The position numbers and the translations under genes were made by a program. The notes beneath the pieces were generated by a model that saw only the letters and a program-made list of their open reading frames with translations, had not been told where the DNA came from and searched no databases. This document shows, in pieces, positions 42,275 through 51,698 of a DNA stretch of 64,000 nt (position 1 is the first letter of the stretch; every line of letters begins with the position of its first letter). Source of the stretch: an uncultured Treponema sp. (GTDB lineage Bacteria > Spirochaetota > Spirochaetia > Treponematales > Treponemataceae). The stretch is taken from contig CAMVJE010000001.1 in assembly GCA_947167745.1 (NCBI GenBank), forward strand, positions 1 to 64,000. The letters run 5' to 3'.

Positions 42275-44189
42275 CTGCTATCTGCCGTTTTAATAATCTG
42301 GCGTCTGCATTTCCCATATCTAAAGAAAGACTGTATTTTAACGAAGTTTCGGCAGCATCATAATCGCCTTCATCAGCCTGAATTCTAGCTATTCTATAAA
42401 GAAGTCTGGATTTTATCTGAGGCGAGTGGCTTTTACCGGCTGCGAGAGAATAAAGCGAAAGAGCTTTTTTTGTTTCGCCATTGCTTGAATAAATCATGGC
42501 AAGATTAGCCCCGCTTGAGGGAGCGGCCAGTGATGACACTGAAATAATATTTCCGCTGGCATTTGCACTTTTTACACCGCCCGTCTCAAACAAAACATAT
42601 TCATACAATCGTTTTGCAGCAGAAATATTTTTTTCAAGGAGTGAAAAATAAGCCGCAAATTCAATTTCCCAAACTTCCATACGATCTGACTTATCAGCAG
42701 CCCTGTCTCCAAAAGCAAGTCGAGCCACACTCTCTGGAATTACAGGAACTTTTTCAAATTTTTCGCCACCAAAAATATCAGTTTTGACTTTTTCAGTTAC
42801 GCCAGCCTCCAAAGCCTGCTGCCGGTAATTTAAGTCAAACTTTGCGTCAATATAATTCATAAAAAGCTCTCGTCCCTCATCAATCAGCCCATACGAAAGG
42901 AATTTTTGAACTGCAAACTGGACAAGTCGCGAAGGATAAAGGTTTGTGCCGATCTGGTTCCGTTCAAGCTCCTCCCATATTGCAGCAGTCCGCTGAGTAA
43001 GATTCAATTCCGGATTATTCTTTAGATAAAGTGAAAGACGTTCAACGATAAGATTATCATTATGCTTTAATCCGGCCCGACTTTCCCTTTCCAAAGTTTC
43101 TTCCATTCGATAAAGGGCATCGGCAATTGTGAATTTCGGACGCTCGTCATATTCGCGCATTTTATTGGTTCTTAAACTTGTTTTTCTTAAGGCTTTTTCC
43201 AAATCTGACAATTCTTTTGGCTGCGAATCCTTCCATGATAACTTGCCGTAAGAAATCAGGGCAGGAATATAATCAGGACTGTCCATAAGAGCAGAAAGAA
43301 GATAATCATAGGACTTTTTGTACTGTTCATGCCGAAATGCGTAAAGTGATGAATTAACGTAAATTGAAGGAGGAATATCTACAGAAGAAGTTATAAAACT
43401 TTCGCGGGATTTTTCTGCATTTTCTTCATCGTCCAGCATCATATAAGCATCAGAAGCCAGCAGGGAAGCCCTTCCTGCCAGAAGAGGAGATTTTACCTGA
43501 GTAAGATTGTCTGCTGCAATGTCATAATTACCTGAATCATATTGAACATACGCCCAGAATAAAGCATCCTCTGAATCCTGCAAGTCGCTCTGCAATGCGG
43601 CCGCCTTAGGATAATCTCCCAAAAGAAGATAAATCAGGGCGCAGTTTCGAAGCCAGCGGGAGTCATTTGTACCAACATACAGGTCATAATAAATTGAAGT
43701 AAAATCTAATGAAAAAAGAGGTCCATTGATATCAGTAAGTTTATCAGCGTCAAGAATTGAGCGCATTACAGCTTCAGAATGAATTGAACCGTACTTACTT
43801 CCTTCCAAAAGGGCTGTTACAGAAAGAGCCTCCTGAAGACGGCCGTGTCGAATAAGAAAATGACCATATACAGCAGAAAGTTCAGAATTGCCGGGAAGTT
43901 TTTTTAAACCCGTAGTAAGGATTTTTTCTGCCCGTTTTTCTTCACCCAAAGTCATGTAACGACGAAAAATTCCTATTCTGGCAAAGGAACTGTAAGCATA
44001 TTTTTCCGATTTTTTTAGAAGCCTCATAGCTTCACTGGTGTCACCGCTTTTTATAAAAACATCGACGCTTTCCATATTTTTTGTAAAAGAAGCGTCGTCA
44101 GATTTAGAACAAGAAATAAAAAAAAGCCCCGTCAAAAAAAACAAAGAGCAAAGCACAATTATTTTTCTTGAAAAAGGGGCATTTTTCAT
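42264..44189 (-). CDS. TPR-containing lipoprotein
   Basis: 641 residues. The signal peptide ends in lipobox FFISC (Cys about 27). The mature part is helical repeats of TPR type (KSGDTSEAMRLLKKSEKYAY; GEEKRAEKILTTGLKKLPGN; TKKALSLYSLAAGKSHSPQI). Such lipoproteins often act as periplasmic scaffolds in envelope assembly. It is the last gene of an operon with SurA-like protein and nusB (6 bp gap), which fits a role in outer-membrane biogenesis, but this is inference. Confidence 0.85.
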   Translation of the reverse strand: MKNAPFSRKIIVLCSLFFLTGLFFISCSKSDDASFTKNMESVDVFIKSGDTSEAMRLLKKSEKYAYSSFARIGIFRRYMTLGEEKRAEKILTTGLKKLPGNSELSAVYGHFLIRHGRLQEALSVTALLEGSKYGSIHSEAVMRSILDADKLTDINGPLFSLDFTSIYYDLYVGTNDSRWLRNCALIYLLLGDYPKAAALQSDLQDSEDALFWAYVQYDSGNYDIAADNLTQVKSPLLAGRASLLASDAYMMLDDEENAEKSRESFITSSVDIPPSIYVNSSLYAFRHEQYKKSYDYLLSALMDSPDYIPALISYGKLSWKDSQPKELSDLEKALRKTSLRTNKMREYDERPKFTIADALYRMEETLERESRAGLKHNDNLIVERLSLYLKNNPELNLTQRTAAIWEELERNQIGTNLYPSRLVQFAVQKFLSYGLIDEGRELFMNYIDAKFDLNYRQQALEAGVTEKVKTDIFGGEKFEKVPVIPESVARLAFGDRAADKSDRMEVWEIEFAAYFSLLEKNISAAKRLYEYVLFETGGVKSANASGNIISVSSLAAPSSGANLAMIYSSNGETKKALSLYSLAAGKSHSPQIKSRLLYRIARIQADEGDYDAAETSLKYSLSLDMGNADARLLKRQIAEKK

Positions 44190-44195
44190 AAAGCA

Positions 44196-44630
44196 CTAAT
44201 CCAGTGATTTATTGATTTTATCGAGGATTGCATTGACAAATTTATAGGAATCATCCGGTCCGTAATTTTTAGCAATATCAATCGCTTCATCAATTACAAT
44301 TGAAGAATCAACATCTTTTGTGAACATAAGCGAATAAACGCTCATCCGCACAATTGCAATCGTAACTTTATTAACACGCTCAAAATCCCAGTTTGTGAGA
44401 TGAGCTTTGATTTTTTCATCGATTTGAGAAATATTCTCGATTGTTCCAGCAATCAGCATACGAGAAAAAGCAGCACTCTCATCATCAAGTGCAATTTTTT
44501 CAGTTTCAGCCTCATCCGGACCAGGGGCATTTACCCAGGCCAGTTCGAGAACATCTTTTTCGCTCATACCGCCTACATCCCAGGAATATAAACCCTGAAA
44601 TGCAATAATCCTAGATTTTCTTCGTGACAT
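44196..44630 (-). CDS. nusB: transcription antitermination protein NusB
   Basis: 144 residues, the usual size. NusB binds boxA RNA with NusE (S10) in rRNA antitermination. Recognised by SRRKSRIIAFQGLYSWDVG at the start, NWDFERVNKVTIAIVRMSVY in the centre and the closing SIVIDEAIDIAKNYGPDDSYKF...NAILDKI. Its ATG overlaps the preceding stop as TAATG, so it is translationally coupled to the SurA-like gene, an unusual partner. Confidence 0.95.
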   Translation of the reverse strand: MSRRKSRIIAFQGLYSWDVGGMSEKDVLELAWVNAPGPDEAETEKIALDDESAAFSRMLIAGTIENISQIDEKIKAHLTNWDFERVNKVTIAIVRMSVYSLMFTKDVDSSIVIDEAIDIAKNYGPDDSYKFVNAILDKINKSLD

Positions 44631-45709
44631 TATTTATCCCAATCAAGCAAAGCTTTGAGTTTGTCATCCTTCTGCTTGTATTCAAAATTGCTTGGTGTTC
44701 GCAGTGTTTTTGTAATATCCTGTACCGCAGCCATAAGAGCCTGACTCTGCATTTGATTTGTAAGATTCTGTTTGATGTAGTCGTAGACAGTTATAGTTGT
44801 TTCCGGCTGAACCAAATCAGAAATTGAAAGCATCTTTGCAGCATACTTCTGGCGAACGACATAGAAACGGTAATCAGTTTCGTTATCTTCAAGCGATGAA
44901 ATATAGCCGACTTTATACGAGAAAAGTTCCCGTAAATCATCGTAAGAGATTCCGAGCTGCTGTGCGTGCTGAGCAGTCTGGCTGATTAACAAATCGCCAC
45001 CCTGATAATCCTTTCCGCTGTCAGCTTTAAGTTTGTCGAAAGAAATGCTTTTATCTGTAACACCTTTCATAAGAGCTTCTGCCTTGATTTTTGCTCCTGC
45101 AGCGTTTCCTGCTTTAGGAACGATTACCAGAAGAATCTTAACCATATCATTCTGAACAAAAGAAGCTTTATTCAAATCATAAAACTTACGGATATCATCA
45201 TCTGTTGGTGCTACTTTTGAGATTTCACCCTGCTTCTGCTGGAGGATGTACTGCTGGGCCAAAAGCTGATTTTTAAGGTAGGCCTTGTATTCATCGAGAG
45301 ACATACCCAGCTGCTGTTTCATGTAATCATCAAGTGAAAGACCTGTTTCCTTTTTGATGATGTCTGAAAATTCAGCCTCTGTAACATTTCTTCCAGCCTG
45401 CTGACTGATATTCTGCAGGAAATACTGATTTACCTGGGTATCTGTAATGTTCATTCCGGCCTTCTGTGCTGCCTGAACGACAAGTTTTTCGTCAATAAGA
45501 GACTCTAAAATTTCTTTCTTTTGGTCAACTGTTAGAGAAGGAATATTACTCTGCTTCTGAAAATTCTCAACCCGGTTTTTGAGCTGTTTGAGAGTAATTG
45601 TCTCAGGCTTATTGAGTTTGACAACAGCCAATGGTTTTAAATCTGACTGAGCAAAAGCTCCGAAAGCCACAGAAATTGCAAGTGTTGCAGCAAGTAAAAT
45701 CTTTTTCAT
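44630..45709 (-). CDS. SurA-like periplasmic chaperone/peptidyl-prolyl isomerase
   Basis: 359 residues. A signal peptide (MKKILLAATLAISVAFGAFA) leads to a SurA N-terminal-type helical domain (LTVDQKKEILESLIDEKLVV; NITDTQVNQYFLQN), then a region consistent with a degenerate parvulin domain (VKILLVIVPKAGNAAGAKIK ... GGDLLISQTA) and a final helix. Some conserved parvulin residues are not obvious, so chaperone activity is more certain than isomerase activity. It likely guides outer membrane proteins. AAGGAAA lies before the ATG; nusB is coupled to its stop. Confidence 0.85.
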   Translation of the reverse strand: MKKILLAATLAISVAFGAFAQSDLKPLAVVKLNKPETITLKQLKNRVENFQKQSNIPSLTVDQKKEILESLIDEKLVVQAAQKAGMNITDTQVNQYFLQNISQQAGRNVTEAEFSDIIKKETGLSLDDYMKQQLGMSLDEYKAYLKNQLLAQQYILQQKQGEISKVAPTDDDIRKFYDLNKASFVQNDMVKILLVIVPKAGNAAGAKIKAEALMKGVTDKSISFDKLKADSGKDYQGGDLLISQTAQHAQQLGISYDDLRELFSYKVGYISSLEDNETDYRFYVVRQKYAAKMLSISDLVQPETTITVYDYIKQNLTNQMQSQALMAAVQDITKTLRTPSNFEYKQKDDKLKALLDWDK

Positions 45710-45763
45710 ATTTTATTTTCCTTTATAAATAAGAACTGTCTTATTTTAGTTTAGTTACAAAAA

Positions 45764-47590
45764 TTATTGCGGATCCAATGGAAGACCACCAGAAATTACG
45801 GCACGGATTCGGCGGACACCAGCTGAAGAAGACTGCTCCTTCTGGATTTTGAAGTCACCAATCTGGGCTGTGTGCTGGACATGAGGACCACCACAGACTT
45901 CCTTTGAGAACCAGTCTTTTTTCGGGTCTTTTCCGATTGTGTAGACTTTGACATCCTCGCCGTATTTGTTGGTGAAGAGAGCACGCGCTCCCTCAGCCTT
46001 TGCAGCTTCAAGAGACATGATTTCCATTGTTACAGGCAAATCTTCCTTAATCTTTTCGTTTACGATGTCCTCGACCTTCTGAATTTCTTCTTTTGTCATT
46101 GGGCGCTCGAATGTAAAGTCAAAGCGCATTCGCTCGTTATTGATGTTGCTTCCTTTCTGAGCGACCTGATTGCCAAGAACATTGACCAAGGCCTGCTGTA
46201 AAAGGTGGGTAGCTGTGTGATATTTTGTGGTTGTGTCACTCTGCTCTGCCAGACCGCCCTTTGCCTTTCCTGCATCCAGAGATTTTGAAGCTTCCTGATG
46301 CTTTCGCTCAGCCTCTTTGAAGCCCTCGACATCAACCGTAAAGCCGTTTTCAGCTCCCAATTCCTGGGTAAGTTCCAGAGGGAAGCCGAATGTGTCGTAA
46401 AGACGGAAGGCGACTTTGCCAGAAATTTCCTTTTTAGGATTTTTCATAAGATTTGGAAGGAGCTTCTGGAATTCAGCCTCACCGTTTTTGAGGGTGACGC
46501 GGAATTTCTCTTCCTCGGCGGTAAGCTCTTTGCGGACTTTTTCGCCGTTCTGCTCAAGCTCAGGATATGCGCACTTGAAGTTTTCGATTACCACATCAGC
46601 TATTTCTGCAAGGAATGCCTTTTCGATGCCAAGCTTCATTCCGTGGCGGACTGCACGGCGAATCAAACGACGGAGAACATAGCCGGCTCCCACGCGGTCA
46701 GGTGAAACTCCCCGGACATCCCCGATGATGAAGACAGATGCGCGGGCATGGTCAGCGATGATTCGCACTGACTTGTCCTTTTCTTCGTCGCTTCCGTATT
46801 TGTATGAAGAAAGCTCTTCGATTTTTGCGATGATTGGCTGGAAAACCTCTGTGAGGTAAACCGATTTTTTGCCCTGCAAGATACAGTTCGTTCGCTCCAA
46901 GCCCATGCCAGTGTCGACGTTCTTTTTTTCGAGAGGAAGCAGGGTCTTTTCATCAACGCGGTTATACTGCATGAAGACGTTGTTCCAGATTTCCATCCAG
47001 TTTGCGCTGTCAGTACCCTTGTTGCTCCCCACAGGAGGCAGGCCTTCGCCAACCCAGTAGAAAATCTCTGTGTCAGGACCACAAGGACCGGTCGGCCCCG
47101 CTGCCCACCAGTTGTCGCTGGCAGGAAGATAGGCGATTTTGTCTTCAGGCATACCGTTTTCCTTCCAGTAGCCGGCGGCTTCTTCGTCGCGAGGAGCGTT
47201 TTCGTCGCCTGCAAAGACAGTGACGGAGATTTTTTTTGGGTCAAGCCCCAGCCATTTCGGGCTGGTCAAAAATTCGTAAGAAAAAGCAATTGATTCTTTT
47301 TTGAAGTAGTCTCCCAAAGACCAGTTGCCCAGCATTTCAAAGCAGGTAAGATGGCTTGGATCGCCGACTTCCTCGATGTCGCCAGTACGGATACACTTCT
47401 GATAGTCTGTAAGACGAGTTCCGGCCGGGTGTTTTTCGCCAAGAAGATATGGAACGAGAGGATGCATTCCCGCCATAGTGAACAAAACTGACGGGTCATT
47501 TTCTGGAATCAAGCTCTGTCCAGAAATTTCAACATGATTCTTAGATTTAAAAAACTCGATATACTTCGAGCGCAATTCGTTTGCTGTCAT
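45764..47590 (-). CDS. alaS: alanyl-tRNA synthetase, short form
   Basis: 608 residues; most bacterial AlaRS are about 870. It has the class II catalytic core (NDPSVLFTMAGMHPLVPYLL; EMLGNWSLGDYFK; GMGLERTNC) and the tRNA-recognition region (GYVLRRLIRRAVRHGMKLG). The editing domain has zinc motifs HTATHLLQ and CGGPHVQHT. The C-terminal C-Ala domain, which links aminoacylation and editing and aids dimerisation, is missing; the protein ends soon after the editing domain. Short AlaRS is, as I recall, typical of spirochaetes such as Borrelia. It lies 15 bp after the OmpA-family gene; AGGTGA lies before the ATG. Confidence 0.95.
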   Translation of the reverse strand: MTANELRSKYIEFFKSKNHVEISGQSLIPENDPSVLFTMAGMHPLVPYLLGEKHPAGTRLTDYQKCIRTGDIEEVGDPSHLTCFEMLGNWSLGDYFKKESIAFSYEFLTSPKWLGLDPKKISVTVFAGDENAPRDEEAAGYWKENGMPEDKIAYLPASDNWWAAGPTGPCGPDTEIFYWVGEGLPPVGSNKGTDSANWMEIWNNVFMQYNRVDEKTLLPLEKKNVDTGMGLERTNCILQGKKSVYLTEVFQPIIAKIEELSSYKYGSDEEKDKSVRIIADHARASVFIIGDVRGVSPDRVGAGYVLRRLIRRAVRHGMKLGIEKAFLAEIADVVIENFKCAYPELEQNGEKVRKELTAEEEKFRVTLKNGEAEFQKLLPNLMKNPKKEISGKVAFRLYDTFGFPLELTQELGAENGFTVDVEGFKEAERKHQEASKSLDAGKAKGGLAEQSDTTTKYHTATHLLQQALVNVLGNQVAQKGSNINNERMRFDFTFERPMTKEEIQKVEDIVNEKIKEDLPVTMEIMSLEAAKAEGARALFTNKYGEDVKVYTIGKDPKKDWFSKEVCGGPHVQHTAQIGDFKIQKEQSSSAGVRRIRAVISGGLPLDPQ

Positions 47591-47605
47591 AATTCACCTA
47601 CTATA

Positions 47606-49975
47606 TTACTTTTTCAAAATAAATTCTACTCGCCTGTTCTTCCAGCGGTCTTCCAGAGCTGTTGAAAGAGTTGCAGGATTTTTACTTCCGTTACCTACAG
47701 CCTTTAAATTTGAAGAAGAAACACCGTCTTTAATGAGCCAGTTTCGTACATATTCTGCCCGCTGCTCAGACAGCAATCTTACTTCATCTTCTTCAGTCTG
47801 ACTTCCGGAAAGATTGTTAGCATTTCCTTCAATCGTGACATTGTATTCACGGAATTTTTTAAGAATTTCAGAAATTCGGCTCAGGACTTTGACATTGTTC
47901 TCAAGAGTCCGCTGATCAAGCCCCTTTGTTTTTCCATCGTACTTCGGATTCTGTTCAAGCTCAGCCGTAGTCTTAAAATCTGCGGCATCACTTCGGAAAA
48001 TAATAGAAGGAACCTGCATTTTAATTCGTTCTCCATCACGAATGACAAGAACATCAACTTTAACAAAGCCTTTAACTGTAGCTGAAAGATTGCTTGAGTC
48101 CGTGACGGTAAATTCATAAGGATAATCCGTAGCAGACTGAACGACCTCACCACGGGAACTCAAACCATTCCATGTAATTTTAGCCGGAATGGAGTCTGTG
48201 CCGCTTTTTGACCAAAAAGGCTTGAGGGTTGCAGGATCTTCAATTACAAATGACCACGACTTCATGGGGCTCTCACATTCAGCCTTAGCCATAACGAAAA
48301 GCTCGTCATATTCACCATCGCCGTCAGGAGAGAAATATTGTGGAGAAATACCCACTGAAATTTTTGGTTCTGAAGGATTTTTACCTGATACAGACTCAGT
48401 AAATGACTGAATTTCGCTTTCGGGTGAAATTTCATCTTCTTTTGGAGGAATATATTTTTTGAGGACAAGGGGAGCCGAAGGTTCTTTATAAAATCCTTCC
48501 GGGCTTAAAAAAACAGGATATAAAACGACCGTATCCCTGTCAGCAATTTCGCTTTCAACCGGGCGACCTCTAGAATCACGGCTTGTTTTTTTGCTTGTCT
48601 GAAATTCCGGCAAATAAGAATTTTTAAAAAAGGGAGTTTCGTGTACAGAGCGGAACTGAAGAAGAGTTGTTTCAGAGACATTATTAGTAGTAAATCTGCC
48701 TGCATCATAATTTGATTTTCCTTTAGCCGAGTAGGAATTTTCTTTAAAAGTAAGAACAATATTATCTGATGTTTCCCATGTTTCTTGTTCAATTAAGCGG
48801 GCAATACATTCACTTTCTTTTGTTTTTTCTTCGCTCTGGGATTCTTTTGAGGTAAATTTTTTGTAGTTTCCATCCCAAAGCGTACTTTCATTAATCAACA
48901 TGCGGACATCATCCTGCAGTTTGATTTTTATTTCATCAATTCCTACCAGAGAAATGTCAAATCGGCGCTGAAGGTTTTCGATAGATTTGTTTACTGCCGA
49001 AAAATAGATTCCGTTACGACGCAGTGTGCTCTTAAGCCAGGAATAAACTTCCTCGCTGTCTTCATATTCAAAAATTATTTCAGCATTCTGATAGTCAAAA
49101 GAAATAAAACGAATTCTTGAACCGGAATTTTCGGTTTTATACCAGAGACCGTCAAGAAAGCGAGCAAAAGTTTCTACGGTTCCATCCTGAATACGAGCCA
49201 GTTCTTTTTGCGCAACCCTGTTACCTGCAACGCGAAGTGTTTTTGAAACAGTATAAAGACCTTTCTCTTCGTTCCATTCGTACATTGTCTGAATCTGGTC
49301 AAGACGGGAACTGTCCGTACCCACACTCTGGGATTCAGAAGTGTAAACCCAGACAGGAAAACTTTCCCCCTTAGTTTGTGAAAGCTCATAACTCTCAGAA
49401 CGCGGAATCTGCTGAATGAAAATCGTACCATCAGCCTCAAAATCACCAATAGGAACCAGTATAAAATTACCGTCCTTATTATGACTTCCGTTGAAGATTT
49501 TGAGCACAACCGAACCGGAGTCAGTAACTCCCTGATAAACGAGAGAATTTTTGTGGTTACCAATAACATCTAGACTCGTGCAGGCAAAAGTCTTCATTTG
49601 AGTGATTTGCGTAGCCAGATAGTTTGACCGCTCATAACTTCCTGTTTTGGGATTATAAAGGCCGACAATAAGCACGATATAAGGACTTGATGCAGTTTTT
49701 ACCATATTAATCTGGTCGTCAAAGCCATCACTGTTTATATCCATTTCAAGAGTACCGACCAGAGTTTCGCCGTTTGACAGCTGAATAAAAGAAGTCTGCT
49801 CTAGTGAATCAGAATATTCCTGTTCTGACTTTCCGTCCTTGTATTCACCCACAACAGGAATAACCACACGGGCGCGAGAAATAGTTTTATCTTTTACAAA
49901 GAGATTGCGGCTAAAAAACAAAAGTGCAAGAGCCGCCGCCGTCAGTAAAAAAATGACGGGTATCATTCGTTTCAT
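47606..49975 (-). CDS. OmpA-domain protein with long extracytoplasmic region
   Basis: 789 residues. One N-terminal hydrophobic segment (MIPVIFLLTAAALALLFFS) serves as signal or anchor. The middle contains a beta-rich region and a FlgD-like Ig segment (YFSPDGDGEYDELFV; KSWSFVIEDPATLKPFWSKS; FTVTDSSNLSATVKGF). The C-terminal 110 residues are an OmpA peptidoglycan-binding domain (YNVTIEGNANN; LLSEQRAEYVRNWLIKDGV; WKNRRVEFILKK). It probably tethers outer-envelope material to peptidoglycan. I chose the ATG at 49975 over an upstream in-frame start because the signal peptide begins there; a TAAACT hexamer ends 8 nt before it. Confidence 0.85.
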   Translation of the reverse strand: MKRMIPVIFLLTAAALALLFFSRNLFVKDKTISRARVVIPVVGEYKDGKSEQEYSDSLEQTSFIQLSNGETLVGTLEMDINSDGFDDQINMVKTASSPYIVLIVGLYNPKTGSYERSNYLATQITQMKTFACTSLDVIGNHKNSLVYQGVTDSGSVVLKIFNGSHNKDGNFILVPIGDFEADGTIFIQQIPRSESYELSQTKGESFPVWVYTSESQSVGTDSSRLDQIQTMYEWNEEKGLYTVSKTLRVAGNRVAQKELARIQDGTVETFARFLDGLWYKTENSGSRIRFISFDYQNAEIIFEYEDSEEVYSWLKSTLRRNGIYFSAVNKSIENLQRRFDISLVGIDEIKIKLQDDVRMLINESTLWDGNYKKFTSKESQSEEKTKESECIARLIEQETWETSDNIVLTFKENSYSAKGKSNYDAGRFTTNNVSETTLLQFRSVHETPFFKNSYLPEFQTSKKTSRDSRGRPVESEIADRDTVVLYPVFLSPEGFYKEPSAPLVLKKYIPPKEDEISPESEIQSFTESVSGKNPSEPKISVGISPQYFSPDGDGEYDELFVMAKAECESPMKSWSFVIEDPATLKPFWSKSGTDSIPAKITWNGLSSRGEVVQSATDYPYEFTVTDSSNLSATVKGFVKVDVLVIRDGERIKMQVPSIIFRSDAADFKTTAELEQNPKYDGKTKGLDQRTLENNVKVLSRISEILKKFREYNVTIEGNANNLSGSQTEEDEVRLLSEQRAEYVRNWLIKDGVSSSNLKAVGNGSKNPATLSTALEDRWKNRRVEFILKK

Positions 49976-50012
49976 AGTGAAACAGTTTATCAAAAACCTG
50001 TAAAATGATAAA

Positions 50013-50055
50013 GGGAAGTTCAAAAACTCACCCTCAGTGATTTTTCAAACTTCCC
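50013..50055 (-). terminator. hairpin terminator of the MATE gene
   Basis: GGGAAGTT (50013-50020) pairs with AACTTCCC (50048-50055), with further CTCAC/GTGA-type pairing inside. On the minus strand a broken T-rich run follows. Confidence 0.7.
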
Positions 50056-50094
50056 TATGCAAGAATGTCAAAAATTATTTTTTAAGCCGGAAAA

Positions 50095-51492
50095 TTACTC
50101 GCTTTCAGCAAGAGACTTTGATTCTGTCTGAGCTTCCATCTTTTTAAATTCAATGTTCATATAGAGAAACATACAGAAAGCCATAAAAATTGAGACATAA
50201 TCTGCGATTGGCTGAGCAAGGACAACACCTTTAAGTCCGAAAAACATATTTAAAAGGATAATCGCAGGCAAAAATACAAACCCCTGTCGGCTTACTGCAA
50301 GTGCAAGCGAAGGAAGTGCCTTTCCCATTGCCTGAAAAGAAAAATTGAACATAAAAAGAATGCCTACTACAGGACTTGAAACCATGAGTGCGCGGAGCAT
50401 CCGGATACCAGCCTCAATAACGAGCTTATCTCCGATGAACACAGAAACGATATTTTCGGTAAAAATGAAGTATAAAGCCGTAAGGGAAACGCCCGCCGTA
50501 ATATTGCAAAGCATTCCGAACTTCATGGCAGACTTCATGCGATTAAAATTCTTTGCACCAAATGTATAACCAATGAGAGGCTGAATTCCTGCCGCAATTC
50601 CAAGCTGAATGAAAATAACCAGCATATTCGCCTTCATTGCGATTCCCATACCGGCTACATTTACATCGCCGTAAGTAACAAGGAATTTATTGGTGAGAAT
50701 ATTACTCAAACTCATAAGGATATTAGTAAGTGAAGCCGGAAGACCGATTAAGAAAACTCCCTTCAAGATTCCATGCCGCATGGCAAAATATTTGGGACTG
50801 AGGGTAAGTACAGAATTCTTTGAAAGAACATGGCAGAAGAAAACCGCGATAGAAACAAGGTTTCCGATGACGGTGGCAATAGCCGCTCCAGCAACACCCA
50901 TCCCCAAGCAGGGAATAAAAAGGAATTTATCAAGAATGAAAATCGGATCAAGGATAATGTTGGCGACAGTTCCCAGCATCATGCCCTTCATGGCGCTTTG
51001 CGCAGCCCCTTCACCACGCACAAGATTTGTAAATGCCGTTGAAACGACAATAGCCACGCCGCCATAAGCAATCCATGAGAGATATTCTTTTGCATAAGAG
51101 AATGTATTTTCACTTGTCCCGACTGCTTCAAGAATCTGCCTCATAAAAGTGAGCATAAAAATCATGCCGACAATGCCAACCACGATTCCTGCATAAAGAC
51201 AGAATGAACTGATATTTTTTGCCTTATCGTACTTTTTTTCACCGAGAGCCCGGCTTAAAAATGAAGAACCGCCCATGCCGAAAATATTGCCCGCAGCCAT
51301 AAAAAACAAAAATACCGGAGTTGCAACGCTAACAGCAGCCATCTGATTTGCATCCCCCGTCTGACCAACAAAGAAAGTATCAACCATGTTATAAAAAACG
51401 GCTACAATCATACTCAAAACCGTTGGGAGAGCAAGCTTTAAGATAGCAAGAGGAATCGGATCCTTTTCAAATACATCGATATTCTTAAGCAT
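50095..51492 (-). CDS. MATE-family multidrug efflux transporter
   Basis: 465 residues and about 12 transmembrane helices in two similar halves. Landmarks: DPIPLAILKLALPTVLSMIV at the start, VFYNMVDTFFVGQTGDANQM (first-half motif), MGGSSFLSRALGEKKYDKAK and the second-half AGIQPLIGYTFGAKNFNR. It exports cationic drugs or other compounds using sodium or proton gradients. The gene ends at its own hairpin terminator. The hairpin array and the MCP terminator lie upstream, so it should have its own promoter, which I could not identify with confidence. Confidence 0.93.
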   Translation of the reverse strand: MLKNIDVFEKDPIPLAILKLALPTVLSMIVAVFYNMVDTFFVGQTGDANQMAAVSVATPVFLFFMAAGNIFGMGGSSFLSRALGEKKYDKAKNISSFCLYAGIVVGIVGMIFMLTFMRQILEAVGTSENTFSYAKEYLSWIAYGGVAIVVSTAFTNLVRGEGAAQSAMKGMMLGTVANIILDPIFILDKFLFIPCLGMGVAGAAIATVIGNLVSIAVFFCHVLSKNSVLTLSPKYFAMRHGILKGVFLIGLPASLTNILMSLSNILTNKFLVTYGDVNVAGMGIAMKANMLVIFIQLGIAAGIQPLIGYTFGAKNFNRMKSAMKFGMLCNITAGVSLTALYFIFTENIVSVFIGDKLVIEAGIRMLRALMVSSPVVGILFMFNFSFQAMGKALPSLALAVSRQGFVFLPAIILLNMFFGLKGVVLAQPIADYVSIFMAFCMFLYMNIEFKKMEAQTESKSLAESE

Positions 51493-51554
51493 GTAAAGAA
51501 TTTACAAAAAACAGAAATAAATGTCAACAAATGTTAAGGAAAGGTGGGGAGTTT

Positions 51555-51585
51555 AAAAAAAAGGGGACGAGCCGAAGCAAGCCCC
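51555..51585 (-). terminator. terminator of the MCP gene
   Basis: On the minus strand GGGG...CCCC (51582-51585 with 51563-51566) encloses GC-TTCG-GC, followed by eight T (51562-51555). Confidence 0.8.
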
Positions 51586-51600
51586 TTTATTGTATGGATT

Positions 51601-51694
51601 GAGCCGCACTGAAAGTGTCGGCTCGAAGCTGATTTGACACGCTTGCCAGTGGCAAGTCGTGCTCATAGTCGATTATGCTGCACGGAGTGTCAGC
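51601..51694. repeat. hairpin array downstream of the MCP gene
   Basis: Consecutive hairpins: GAGCCG-CACT-GAA-AGTG-T-CGGCTC (51601-51624), CACG-CTTGCC-AGT-GGCAAG-T-CGTG (51638-51661), a weaker CATA/TATG (51664-51677) and GCTG-CAC-GGA-GTG-T-CAGC (51677-51694). The three main ones share the same build: two stacked stems with a single bulged T on the 3' side. The last ends just before the MCP stop. Confidence 0.75.
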
Positions 51695-51698
51695 GTAA

